Source: Aralia elata
Taxonomy: Eukaryota; Streptophyta; Magnoliopsida; Apiales; Araliaceae
Length of the DNA: 64,000 bases
NCBI GenBank assembly: GCA_034770075.1
Contig: JAVJAP010000111.1
Coordinates: 124,001-188,000, forward strand
Reading direction: 5' to 3'
Part shown: positions 23,201 to 34,749 of the stretch, piece by piece
How positions within the stretch are numbered: position 1 is the first letter of the stretch
How the letters are laid out: the number at the start of each line of letters is the position of its first letter
Program-made: the position numbers and the translations under genes
The notes under the pieces: model-generated
What the model was told of the DNA's origin: nothing
What the model saw: only the letters and a program-made list of their open reading frames with translations
Databases searched by the model: none

Positions 23201-24480
23201 ACACACATTCAACTCTTTGAATGATCATCTCCTTTTCTTTTACTTGTTTATTCAATTTGCAAAATAATTTTCATGTAAGTCAAGTATACAAAGTCTATCA
23301 AGTAATCTTCCAGTTTCAAACAAAACATTATCATTATAAATAGAACAACAATTATTCTTAAATATAATACCAGAACCTTCCTTGTCCAACAACGGAAGTA
23401 ATAATGTTTCTAAAGAGAACTGGAACATAATAACAACTTATTAACTTAATAGACTTGCCCGTAGGCTATGTTAAACTATAAGTTCCTATGGTTAATGCAG
23501 CAACCTTTGCTCTATTCCCACACATAAGATTACTTACTCTTTGTTTAGCTTTCTACTCTTGCTTAGTCTCTGCATTGGATTACATACGTGAGAACTACAG
23601 CCGGTATCCAATACCCAAGTAGAACCTTGACTTACAGAAAGATTTTTAATCATGAACAAACCTATATTTATAACCGAAGCTTCACTAAGCTTCTTCTGGT
23701 TAGCCTCTGTAAGATTCTCCTTACAGTTTCCTTTCTAGTATCTAGGCTTATTGCAGTGAAAGCAAACTCATTTACTATCTGCATCAGTCTTGTTCTTATT
23801 GCCCTTTGTTTTTGCATTATTTACCTTCTTTGAATTGTTCTTCTTTTAAGAAGATCCTTTGGCCCTCTTCCGCTTCCTGGAAGAATCATCTACCAGTAAG
23901 ACTTGGTCTTTCTTGGTTAGAAAGTGACTCTTTATAGTTTTCAACATGTTTAAGCAACTCAGGCAGGCTGACATATAGCTTGTTCATGTGGAAATTCACA
24001 ACAATTTGTGAGAAAGAGTCTGGAAGTGATTGCAAGATCAAATCTTGGATCAACTCTCCATCCATTAAAACCTAGTTGTCCCAATTGTTCAATCAGATTG
24101 ATCATTTTAGGACATATGTCTGTACTGTAGTGCCATCGGTCATTCTAGATCGGAAAAGCTCCTTAGATATCTGATATCTAATAGTCCTACTTTCCTCACC
24201 CTTCAACTCCTTGAAGGTGCCGGAGTACAGTAGGAGCATCCATAGTTTCATGTTGACGCTGAATCTCGTTACTCATGGATACAAGCATGATGCATTGAGC
24301 CAACTGTGCATCATCTTGCTACTTTCTAAAAGTAGCATTCTCTTCCTCTGAGGCATTGTCTGCAACCATTGCAGGGATAGGCATATTAAGGACATAAGAT
24401 AACATTTTCAGCCTTGAGAATTACTCTCAAATTCTTTAACCAGTCCTTTTAATTTGGTCCGGTTAATTAGCATCTAATAT
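23201..24480 (-). pseudogene. Angela E integrase N-terminal, protease and gag remnant
   Basis: At about 23205-23235 the linker is joined directly to the YLIKYKSESFE segment, the same ~290-base deletion as in B, removing the integrase zinc finger and first catalytic Asp. The protease region (about 23580-23610) and a gag with basic and knuckle pieces follow to about 24480. The knuckle area reads degraded, and stops occur throughout. Confidence 0.7.
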
Positions 24481-25150
24481 GCTCCGCCGTGATAGTAAAT
24501 TAGACATTGTAAAATTCTGTAAATGAATTTGTAATTTAACAATATTTTAGCATACATTCATTTCTTAATTAATTACCAAAATAAATTATGTCTTTATTTT
24601 AAATTGGAACCTCACTATTTTCATCAAACTATATTACCCTCAATATATAGTTCGACAATTCTAATTAAAGATTTACTTGTGAGAATAAGGATCCCATTTT
24701 AAATGTATATAGCCTTGTGGTGACACAACAAATGATATATAAATAAATAGGTAGACAACTATTGTCAATTACATCACTATGTAACTCCGTGTATTTTGCC
24801 TCTTAGATTATTTTGATCAAGTGGTGACACATCCAAATTAAAATTATCCAAGTTAAGTCTAACCTAGCACTTCCATATATGTGAAGAGAAAAATACCGTC
24901 CTTGTGGTGACACAACAAAACAGTAATGTTCAATTCCTTAATAAGCATCAAATGTGATAATGCAACATCTTAAATATTTAATACTTGTCTTGTGGTGACA
25001 CAACAAACTCATATTAAATATTTAATACTCTATTGCTTTACCATGCTAAAAGGCGACGTTCGATATTCCAAATATCTTTGAACGCTTAGGACTTAATATA
25101 ATTTCTTTGAGGGGTTTGTTATTAGTTGTCTCATCTTGTTTAGCGCGCAT

Positions 25151-25201
<51 letters not shown>

Positions 25202-26452
25202 ATACGCGTCATATTATTTAACATGCGAATCATGCTGTATAATATATAATATATACATAGTAAGCATGCACATATAGAATACTATATTCTACCCGGATTG
25301 ATTATGGACTTTTATTCTAGTTTGGTTGACTAGAGCCACCAAGTGAACCAAAAGGTCAAACCTATGGTGCAAGAATAAAATTTAAATATAACTATTACAT
25401 TTAAACCCGGGCTCCATTACAAACGGGTCTTCAAGCGCTCCTTGTTCCTTTGTCTCCAATTCATCAAGTAATTCTAACTAAACATATTACATAAACTATT
25501 TACAATAAATAGAAACCTTGATCAGCAGTCAAGGGGAATTACATAGGAGGGAGATAGAATTTTACATTAAGAAAAATTAGGGAATACGAGGTACGCAGAC
25601 CCCATTTATAAAAACTCATTCATTCAAGCATCCACTAAAATAAATCCAATCACACATTGGTCAGTAGTCCATAATCAATCCCTATTTATTATCATACATA
25701 TCTCCATATGTATCAATAAATAACATTCATCCCATGAATATTAAAACCATTCCATATATGCATTGATATCATTTAATGGGCAATTAAAAGTTTACTAGAA
25801 ATCCAATTTTGAAATAAAATAAACTCCTTTATTCTAATCAAAATTTAAATCATAATAAACTTATTTATTTTATTTTATCCAATTTTGAATAAAAATAAAC
25901 TCCTTTATTTTTAATCAAATTCCAAATCAAAATAAACTCTTTTATTTCAATTAACATGGAATCCAATTTCAAGTTCAAAACAAACTCTTTTATTTTAACT
26001 TAAAATTATTGGAAAATAAAATATGTTGAATCCTATTCCTTATCAAAATAAATATCTTTATTTTTAAGGAAACTTGGAATCCTATTCCATATGTGAATAA
26101 ACTCCTTTATTCTAGGAAACATGGAATCATATTCCATATGTGAATAAACTCCTTTATTCTAAATTTATATCAATTAAATAAACCATTTATTTTAATTGAA
26201 GGAAAAATTATTTTTCGGATTCTGCTGTCCGGCGTAGCTGCGCCTAGAATGAACTGGGAAACAGCGCAGCTGCGCTGAGCCCCAAAAATGACTTTCTGGG
26301 TTTGGGCGCACCTGCGCTCCAGAATGAACTGGAGCCGGCGCAGCTGCGTCGCGTAGAAGATTCAGAAAAACAGATTCTGCCCAAAAATTTCGATCCAATC
26401 GCATACCATACACACATGGAATAACCAAAATCGATAATTAGCACAAGATTAG
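24481..26452 (-). other. Non-coding leader of Angela E with hairpins, microsatellite and palindromes
   Basis: This stretch of AT-rich DNA has no gene. It holds four copies of the CCTTGTGGTGACACAACAA motif (24713-24731, 24821-24834 degenerate, 24900-24918, 24988-25006), an (AC)n(AT)n microsatellite at 25148-25201, and the GC-rich GCGCAGCTGCG cluster at 26229-26350. Compared with C, the microsatellite is expanded. Confidence 0.7.
25148..25201. repeat. (AC)n(AT)n microsatellite
   Basis: About 16 CA units run directly into about 10 AT units inside the Angela E leader. The equivalent place in C (about 42163-42175) has only a short CATATATATAT run, so this is an expansion specific to E. Confidence 0.9.
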
Positions 26453-26464
26453 GCTCTGATACCA
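26453..26464 (-). other. Primer-binding site of Angela E
   Basis: GCTCTGATACCA on the + strand is the exact complement of TGGTATCAGAGC, one base inside the 5' LTR boundary at 26466. Confidence 0.95.
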
Positions 26465-26465
26465 C

Positions 26466-28292
26466 TGTTAGGTTTGTATATAGCGCAAATCATGCAATCA
26501 AATTACATAAATAGTGTGGAAGCGCAATAAAACGGATTTTAAAATTTTTCATACAAACCATCACCATGATCATCCATGTACTCAATTATTAATTAAACGA
26601 AAGGGATAAAGTATGAGAATCATACCCTTGTAGAACCATGCTTCCACAAGTACGAGTTCACCTCTAAATCCTTCGCGTTCTCCTTGAATTCCACCTATTA
26701 AATTTCTTCCTTTGATCAACGTTAGTCACCCAAGTGTTTGGCCTCTAGAGGTGATCCACTAAGGAATAATAGTTGTTCATGAAGATGGGTGTTGGCAAAG
26801 CCCTAGTTTCTATCTCTATAAAAATTGCAAGTACTCTCTCTCCAATTCTTATGGAAGAGTGTGTAACTCTCTAACCCCAAATCCTGATAAGACACCTCTT
26901 ATTTATAGATATAGGGAACCCTCCTAAACTATTTAGGATTAGGGTTTTTATTTTAATTAAACTCCTTTAATTAATTAAATTCCTAATCCAATTAGGAATT
27001 TATGTGAGAGAACTTCTATTAATTAATTCACAATCCCTATTAGGATTTAAATAATAGTAATATTAATAATAATAATAAGACTAATCTTATCAATTTATAT
27101 TTAATATTTCTAAAATATTAAATAATAAATATTAAGCTATTTGATTTATTCTATCTCCATAGATTAAATTAAATACACTTAACTTATTATTACAATTATG
27201 CCATTTATTTCTTAAACAAATATTTTTCTTTTGCGATGTGACCCTTTAGGTTCTCCATATTAAACCGGTTGTGAATAAATCAATTAGAACAGTTCTAATT
27301 TTATTTAAATAAATAAATTAAACTATTTAATTCATTTAAATAAATAATATTTATTCTACAATAAAGGTATGCCCCCTTAGCGATCAACGACTTTCCAGAT
27401 AATATAAATTTCAACATTAATCACAAAAGAACCTTTCAGTGGATAGTTACCGTACAATTCAATCCTTCTACCATACAATATCCCAATTAAATATAACACA
27501 TGGAATTACTGTCAAGTCTTATTTTATTTAATTATATGTATTTCGATTCTCAAATGCACAACTCTGATAATGCAAATTAGAGACTCCTTTCTAATTTCAT
27601 TCTGCTTTGGTCAAAGACTTCTGAGTCGTCATTTATTGAATCACATAGGACATTCTCTCCTTTTACTAGAAGTGGTAGATTCTTTGTTGATCATTCACCT
27701 ATCTCCATGTATAACTTATTATACCCAATCATACCCTTTGATATACCCTAAAGGTCTTAAGGGACATGTTAAAGTATAGCTCATCATACACAAGATACTA
27801 TGATGATCTCAAGTCCAAGGATCACTTGTACTACTATCACTAGAGGAATTACTATTGACAGGCGAGTAAAACTCCATTAGGTATTCCTTAGCGAGCCACG
27901 TTCAGTGAACTTATTCTCCAATAAGCACCTACATACTTGCTTTAGTGTCTCCACACAAATAATTATGAGATCAATCAACTTCTTCCTAAGAGCAAGCAAC
28001 GTATGTACTAATCTATCCGGATTCACTAATCTCCTTTTTAGTAATCCAACGATTAGGAACGATTTTAGTTTGTGAGCTATCTTGAATTTAGATCTCATTA
28101 ACATGATCACCATAATGATTCTAAAAGCATTGCTCAAAACTATGGGTTTATCACATTTAATATAACAGCACTATGTAGATACTATAAAATGCCTTTTAAG
28201 AAAATTAATTCTTTTATTAATAAATGAATAAGATTACAAAGTATATGCTATATCATATCAAATATGATTGGCTTGTGTGCATACTACTTTCA
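26466..28292 (-). repeat. 5' LTR of Angela element E
   Basis: The 1827-bp LTR runs TGTTAGGTTTG to CTACTTTCA on the + strand, nearly identical to its partner, with the long U3 variant. The TATA box TCTTATTTATAG (reverse complement) is at 26897-26908. Right flank GAGGG (28293-28297). Confidence 0.95.
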
Positions 28293-28297
28293 GAGGG

Positions 28298-28770
28298 ATG
28301 TTGTTGCTTCACAGGACGTGGTGACAGGTATCATCCCTATCGACACTTTAAATGCATATATGTTATTCGACTCTGGTGCTACTTGTTCATTCGTGTCTAA
28401 TAGATTTGCTAAAAACTTGAATATGCCATGTGAAGACTTAGACATACCTTTCAATGTAGAAATTATAAATCGAGATATAATTCCCGTTAAAACTGTATAT
28501 AAAGATTATAATGTAAAGATTAAGGGACACAAGTTTCTTATGGACCTCTTTACTGTACAACTAGGGGAATTCGATATAATCTTAGGCATGGATTAGTTGG
28601 TTAATCATAATGTAATGATTGACTGCCATCGGAAGCCTGTAAACCTAGTGACTACGTCGAAGTCAAAGGTAGTGTTCAACGGTGGTTGCTCACCTAAACG
28701 ATCTCGATGTCTGATAGTAATGCAAGCGGAGAGATTGCTTAGGAAGGGTTGTACAGGTTATTAAGCATAT
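28298..28770 (+). pseudogene. Gypsy A protease
   Basis: This resumes the gag-pol frame after Angela E (RDVVASQDVVTG, matching RDVVAAPDVVT in D). The aspartic protease active site DSGAT is at 28369-28383, inside YMLFDSGATCSFVS. FDIILGMD ends at TAG 28594-28596, where a Trp codon (TGG) is expected. The frame then continues as a recognisable PR-RT linker (VNLVTTSKSKVVF) to a further stop near 28761. It would cleave the polyprotein inside the particle; here it is broken by stops only. Confidence 0.85.
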
Positions 28771-30315
28771 ATAGTAGATACTCGAAAGGAAGGGACAACG
28801 CTAGATCAAATACCTGTAGTTAGGGAATTTCAAGATGTATTTCCCGATGACTTACCAGGTCTTCCTCTGGATAGGCAGATCGAGTTTGCTATTGATCTTG
28901 TACCTAGTACGGCACCAGTGTCGAAGGCACCGTACAGGATGGCACCAGTGGAGTTGAAGGAGTTACTTGTGTAGTTACAAGAACTCTTAGACAAGAAGTA
29001 CATACAACCTAGTGTTTCACCTTGGGGAGCATCGATGTTGTTTGTCAAGAAGAAGGATGGAACTTTAAGGTTATGTGTTGACTATAGAGAATTAAATAAA
29101 TTAACCATAAAGAACAAATATCCTTTACCAAGAATTGATGATCTGTTTGACCAGTTAAAAGGGGCCGAACACTTTTCGAAGATCGGCCTACGATCAGGTT
29201 ATCATCAATTAAAGGTAAGAAAAGAAGATGTGCCGAAGACAGTGTTTAAGACACGCTACGGACATTATGAGTTTCTTATGATATCTTTTGGATTAACGAA
29301 TGCACCGGCAGCATTCTTGGACTTGACGAACTGAGTGTTTAAACCATGCTTAGACAAATTTATCATAGTATTCAGCGATGCTATTTTAGTATACTCGAGA
29401 ACAAAGGAGGAGCATGCTGAACACTTAAGAAATGTACTGGAGATATTACGAAAGGAACAACTTTATGCAAAGTTTTCCAAGTGTGAGTTCTGGTTGGAAT
29501 GAGTCCAGTTCTTTGGTCATGTAATTGACAAGAATGGAATAGCGGTGGATCCAGCAAAGAGACGGTGGGGAATTGGGAACAACCAAACACTCCCACAAAA
29601 GTAAGAAGTTTTCTCGGTTTAGCAGGGTACTATCGGCGTTTTATACAAGATTTTTCAAAAATAGCAACCCCGCTAACCAATTTAACTTAAAAGACGGTAA
29701 AGTACGCCTGGACAGATAAATGTGAAAAAAGCTTCAGAGTTGAAGAAGCGATTGAGCATGGCACCAGTGTTATCTTTACCAGATGATACATGAGGCCTTG
29801 TAGTTTATAGTGATGCATCACACAAGGGATTAGGTTACGTGTTGATGCAACATGGGAAGGTGATTGCATATGCGTCACCACAACTCAAAGATTATGAGAA
29901 GAAGTATCCTACGCATGATCTTGAGTTAGCCGCTGTAGTATTTGTCTTAAAAATTTGGAGGCATTACTTATATGGAGAAAAGTGTGAGATATACATAGAG
30001 CATAAAAGTCTAAAGTATATTTTCACGCAAAATGAGTTAAACATGAGGCAGAGGAGATGGATAGAGTTGATAAAGGATTTCGACTATGAAATCTTATATC
30101 ATCCCGGGAAAGCCAACGTCGTAGCAGATGTGTTAAGTAGAAACAACCAAGAGAAGTTGAATATAATAACCAACAACGAAGTACTGATAAAAGAGTTTGA
30201 CAAACTTGAGATTGAGGTAAGAATTCCAGCTAATTCTACCCATAAGTTATTCGTTGTGGAGAGTAGTTCGACTTTGTTGGATAGAGTCAGGGGACTACAA
30301 GAGACTGATGCATAG
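28771..30315 (+). pseudogene. Gypsy A reverse transcriptase-RNase H
   Basis: The RT starts around FQDVFPDDLPGLPLDR (28830) and is mostly in one frame with protease. It has LFVKKKDGTLRLCVDYRELN, LTIKNKYPLPRIDDLFDQLK and YGHYEFLMISFGLTNAPAAF. The catalytic YxDD position (29371-29382) reads FSDA, so the second Asp is Ala. Stops occur at 29332-29334 and near 29500, with small indels at 29560-29720. RNase H is open at 29839-30315, with YSDASHKGLGYVL just upstream and YLYGEKCEIYIEHKSLKYIF inside. It would copy element RNA to DNA; inactive. Confidence 0.85.
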
Positions 30316-31700
30316 TGTCAAAAGTGTAAGACTAAAATAATTCATAAGAAGAATGACAAATTCAGAGCAGATAAGGATGGGGTACTGAGGTACGAAGATA
30401 GAATTTGGGTACCCTCAGTACAAGAATTAAAAGATGAAATACTGAATGAAGCCCATAGTTCTAAGTTCGTTGTCCATCCAGGTAGTACAAAAATGTACAA
30501 AGATTTAAGCCGACACTTTTAGTGGTCTAACATGAAAAGAGAAATAGCAGAGTAGGTAAGTAAATGTTTAACGTGTCAAAGAGTTAAAGCTGAACATCAA
30601 AAACGTGTGGATTACTACAGCCCTTAGAAATTCCTGAGTGGAAATGATAACATATTACTATCAATTTCGTAGTAGGTCTTCCGAACACCCAGAAAGGTCA
30701 CAATGCCATTTGGGTAATTGTAGATTGTCTTACCAAGTCAACTCATTTTCTACCTATAAAAGTTAACTTTAGTCTTAACCAGTTAGCCAAACTTTACATC
30801 AATGAAGTTATTTCTAGACATGGAGTCCCTGTTTCTATAGTATCAGACCGAGATCCCCTATTTACTTCACATTTTTGGACAAGTCTCCAGAAACATTTAG
30901 AAACTTAGTTGAAATTAAGCACAGCCTATCACCCACAAACCAACGGTTAGAGTAAGAGAACAATTCAAACATTGGAGGACATATTGCGAACTTGCATCAT
31001 GGACTTCAAGGGGAGTTGGGAAGATCAGTTACCTTTGGTAGAGTTTTCCTACAATAATAACTATCATGTCAACATAGGAATGCCACCATTTGAAGCTTTG
31101 TATGGAAGGAAATGTAGGACGCCATTATGTTGGGATGAGGTCGGTGAGCGATAAATGTTAGGACCAGAAATAGTTGAACAAACCACTGAGGTAGTTCGAA
31201 TTATACGAGGAAGATTGCAAGCGTCTCAAGATCGACAAAAGAATTATGCGGATCATCCCAAGAAACTACAAGATTTCGATGTCGGTAGTCACGTGTTTTT
31301 AAAAGTATCACCGTGGAAAGGCAAAATCCGTTTCGACAAGAAAGGAAAATTGAGTCCGAGAATCATTGGACCATTCCAGATATTGAGGAGGATAGGTGAG
31401 GTAGCTTATGAGGTGGCCCTACCTCCTGAGTTAGAACATATTCATAACGTGTTTCATGTGTCCGTATTACGACCATACAATCCCGATTATAAACACGTTA
31501 TAAATTACGAGCCTATTCATATCGAGAAAGGTTTATCATATTAAGAAGTTTCTATTGAAATCATGGATAGGAAAGAACAAAATATACGGAATAAAGTGAT
31601 ACCTTCAGTCAAGGTTATTTAGAGAAATCAAAACATAGAGGAAGCTACGTGGGAGCTTGAGAGTAAAATGCGAGACACCCACCCACATTTATTTTTGTAA
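30316..31700 (+). pseudogene. Gypsy A integrase with C-terminal chromodomain
   Basis: A His-His-Cys-Cys finger is readable at 30450-30590 (HSSKFVVHPG and CLTCQ), with stops. The core contains IVDCLTKSTHFLP, VSIVSDRDPLF and YHPQTNG. The open stretches 30972-31154 and 31155-31544 are separated by one TAA. The GPF-type module and HIHNVFHVSVLRPY precede a chromodomain-like end (IPSVKVI, stop for Trp, RNQNIEEATWELESKMR), terminating at TAA 31698-31700. Chromodomains of this class steer integration toward heterochromatin (family knowledge). Confidence 0.85.
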
Positions 31701-31734
31701 TCTGTACTGTAATTTTGAGGACGAAATTCTTATT

Positions 31735-31746
31735 AGTGGGGGTGAA
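31735..31746 (+). other. Polypurine tract of gypsy A
   Basis: AGTGGGGGTGAA lies directly before the 3' LTR TG at 31747. The T is one interruption in the purine run. It is preceded by GAGGACGAAATTC, a sequence common just upstream of chromovirus PPTs. Confidence 0.8.
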
Positions 31747-32230
31747 TGTAAAATTCTGAACCCTAATAAGATTTGTATATGTAAATTATGTGTTTATTAA
31801 ATAAAATTTCTTATTCCGACTCTATGTTATGTGATGATATATTCTGATGAACGGCTGTTCAGGTAATCTTTGAAAACCTAATACGATTCGAAAACATTAT
31901 CGTATACGTTTAGAATTAGAACGTATAACGTAAAACTAGATATCGAGAAGTTTAAAACCTTAAACCCTAATGAGATTTGAAGTTTGTAACATATGTGCTT
32001 AATAAAGATTGAAATGATATTTCAAAGCAGCTATTTTGTGATTATATTATGTAAACGATGAATTAGGTCAAATAAAATTTTTTGTCAAGCCGCTTAGTCG
32101 TGCTTACATTGACAAAATGATTTATCGTGCTTTTCACGATTTCACCAAGAAGCATCCTAACAAATTATTTTTGACAAGTTGTTGTGTCATGTTTGAGAAT
32201 GACAAAGTGATTTGTCGTGCTTAAGGTAAC

Positions 32231-32510
32231 AAGCTGCATTGTCGAGCTTGTAAGATATTTTCATTGAGGAGCTTAGAAGATAGGTTCAATTTCAAGCTGC
32301 ATTGTCAAGCTTGGAAGATATTTTCATTGAGGAGCTTAGATTACAAGCTGCATTGTTGACCTTGGAAGATATTTTCATTAAGGAGCTTAGATTGCAAGCT
32401 TCACTGTCGAGCTTAAAGATATTTTCATTGAGGAGCTTATAAGATAGGTTCAATTGCAAGCTGCATTGTCGAGCTTGGAAGATATTTTCATTGAGGAGCT
32501 TAAAAGAATA
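32231..32510. repeat. Tandem array, five ~50-62-bp units, in gypsy A 3' LTR
   Basis: Copies start at 32231, 32294, 32345, 32396 and 32458. Each has AAGCTGCATTGTCGAGCTTG then GATATTTTCATTGAGGAGC, with point differences. Two units are longer because they carry an AGATAGGTTCAATT insert. The array lies just upstream of the TATA box, so it may act as a repeated promoter element. Confidence 0.85.
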
Positions 32511-32583
32511 TTTTAAGAATATGCTAGGGTGCAAAGTGTAATAAGTCGAGCCCCTAACGTGCAATTAGTGAAACTAGGTTTTT

Positions 32584-32593
32584 CTATAAATAG
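32584..32593 (+). promoter_or_regulatory. TATA box of gypsy A 3' LTR
   Basis: CTATAAATAG lies about 840 bases into the LTR, followed by AGCTCAGTTCATTCATTCC. Element D has the same core at 57712-57721. Confidence 0.7.
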
Positions 32594-32789
32594 CAAGCTC
32601 AGTTCATTCATTCCTTATTATTTTTCAAGAGCAGTTCAAGAGCAAAAACACTCTATATTTATTTTTTGAGAGATATTATGAGATAAAAATTACTTTCTAA
32701 GCATCGAAGCGCTGCGCGATTGGAAGTAAAGCTAACAACTACAAGAGGTATTACTCTAGTGGTTATTATTTTTATTTTTTCAAAAATAT

Positions 32790-33250
32790 ACTTTTATAAG
32801 CAGTTATAATGCCCAAATTATTTTAAGTATATAGTATAAAAGTCCTATTTAGAAGTAGTTATAATGCCCAAATTATTTTAAGTATATAGTACAAAAGTCC
32901 TATTTACAAGCAGTTATAATGTCCGATTTATTTCTCTTATATATTAGAAAATATACTTTTATAAGCAGTTACTATGTCCGAATTTCTTCAACTATTTAGT
33001 AAAACTATTCATTTTATTAGCAGTTATAATGCTGAAATTTTCTCAAATATAATAGTCGAATATTCATTTTATAAGCAGCTACAATGCCCGATTTATTTTA
33101 ACCATAGTAACCGAATATTCATTTTTTAAGCAGTTATAATACTCAATTTATTTTAAATATAGTTAAAAAATATTCATTGTGTAAGCAGTTATAATGTTAA
33201 AATTATTTCATATATTATAGAAGAAGTCTTATTTATATGCGGTTATGTTA
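32790..33250. repeat. Tandem array, about eight ~54-bp units, in gypsy A 3' LTR
   Basis: The core TAAGCAGTTATAATGCCC recurs about every 54 bases with growing divergence, ending with a degenerate TGCGGTTATGTTACCCG near 33240. It lies downstream of the TATA box, so it would be transcribed in R/U5. Confidence 0.85.
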
Positions 33251-34498
33251 CCCGAAATAAAACTTAAAAGATTTAATCGTTAAACGCTTATTTGTCTACA
33301 TAAACTTATAATCGTGTAGGATTTACGACGAACATTTAGACCGTTATATTAACTGTAATAGATATACGAGGCAAGTCTTCTAACCTTGTTATATTTAAGC
33401 TAGTCTATTACATCTTGCTATCAATTATTGTGATGTTATTGCTTCTTGTTCAGCATAACTTAAGAAATGAATCATTATTCATATATTGTTTATTCGAGCG
33501 TAAAATGTTGTGTCAAACCAAATTGTTTTGGTACGACATCTTATACTGAGAAATGGAACACCTTGATGTAAGGTGAACTGAAACACCTTGATATAAGGTG
33601 GTGGCAAATGTTGATTATATATCGACACAAAATTGTAGGATAATATGCATACTCCTAGGATATTGGTTAGGCTGATCCCCTACCAGATATCTGAAATCAA
33701 GCGGTTCTAAGTCATTGAAAACTGATAGAACTAATTAAAATATATGGTTCTTGTACAAAACCCTCAGTTATACATCATTGACATATTTCAAATCAAACAC
33801 ATTGTGTTTACGTTTTCAAATGAACTTTCTAAGCATTTGTAGCTCATTCTTGCATATATCTTCTTTTGCAGTTTTAAATGATAATCCCGGCACTTTTGGG
33901 ATAGACAAAGGAAAAGGACATGTTAATTAGTTTTAATTACTATTTTGAATAATTCAAGTCTTTTATAAGGCTTTGTTATAATAACTTACTACTGAGAACG
34001 ATGTAATCTAACTTAATGATATGAAATATATTATCATCCTTTATTATATCGAATACGTTATACTCTGATCTTTACTTTGTTTAGCATAGTTGTACTAAGT
34101 AAATACAATATCTATACGAACTATAGATCTGAATGAGGGTATTTGAATGATATTAAAAGTCCTATAAGCTCTGAGGTTCCACTTAATGAGCGCCGATAAG
34201 GTGCCATCTTTACCGGAATACACTCCTCAGTTTTATGGACAATCTTATCGTTAATACTGTGAATGTCAGCTAAATAGGGAATATCGATATGAAAGAGGTA
34301 TTCATGATATATGAATCTATACATCCAAGTGAGGGTATCCAAACACAGATAACGTTCTGGAAAGAATTATCATCTATTATGGGATACTGTGAACCTTGGA
34401 TAGATAGAAGTCATATATTATTGAATATTTATAGTTGTATAGTTTCACGTGAGCACCATATCTGCTACAGGGAGTGTAGAAAATTTGGGGGCGTCACA

Positions 34499-34711
34499 GT
34501 CTTTACCAAGATTTTTGGACCGGTACAGAACAAAGTTACCCGTTGGTTAAAAGGGAGTTGGTAAAAAGCTTTACCAACCCATTTCCAACCCATACTCCCA
34601 GTACTCATTTCTGCCCACATGGGATTGCTTTAAACTAAAGCAACATAGAGTAGCTCTAGGCCATTGGCCTGGTTTGGGAGTAGTTCCATCATGTGTATAT
34701 ATATACACATA

Positions 34712-34749
<38 letters not shown>

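Larger units (their letters stand above)
19202..28292 (-). mobile_element. Angela-like Ty1/copia element E, young insertion with dead coding region
   Basis: A complete LTR-to-LTR element with perfect duplication GAGGG (19197-19201 and 28293-28297), lying at the gag/protease junction of gypsy A. The two LTRs differ at only about 4 positions in the first ~260 bases by hand count, fewer than in B or C, so it is probably the most recent full insertion here. Yet its interior is full of stops, frameshifts and deletions, many identical to those in element B. It therefore probably moved using proteins from another copy. Confidence 0.95.
1..34498 (+). mobile_element. Ty3/gypsy chromovirus element A (Tekay-like), left end outside window, heavily nested
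   Basis: Order on the + strand: 5' LTR (to 5233), PBS, accessory ORF, gag with zinc knuckles, protease, RT, RNase H, integrase, chromodomain, PPT and 3' LTR (31747-34498). The RT-RH-INT order and the terminal chromodomain mark a Ty3/gypsy chromovirus. Gag and Pol motifs look Tekay/Del-like, which is my reading of the family. Four later insertions (416-2213, 5612-14599, 14942-17772, 19202-28292) carry their own 5-bp duplications, and removing them restores continuous reading through the accessory ORF and gag. The element is dead: there are stops and frameshifts, and the RT YxDD position reads FSDA. It sits in LTR-like element H; the 3' flank is GTCTT, and the matching left flank is off-window. 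Confidence 0.9.
31747..34498 (+). repeat. 3' LTR of gypsy A
   Basis: TGTAAAATTCTGAACCC to GGGGGCGTCACA, 2752 bp. Its start resembles the D LTR (TGTAATATTCTGAACCC at 56825), and its last 1139 bases resemble both the A 5' LTR and D. The middle carries two tandem arrays (32231-32510 and 32790-33250) absent from the 5' LTR. Near 31960 a partial second copy of the LTR start appears (AAACCCTAATGAGATTTG). No gene is present. Confidence 0.85.

Noticed and set aside
32292..32564. Minus-strand frame with repeated KLLNENIF residues
   Set aside because: It arises from the five-unit tandem array in the A 3' LTR.
34121..34342. Frames on both strands in the conserved gypsy LTR end (also 4856-5098, 5024-5260 and 60640-60861)
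   Set aside because: They lie within the R/U5 part of the LTRs. Recurrence reflects LTR homology, and the copies differ by frameshifts.
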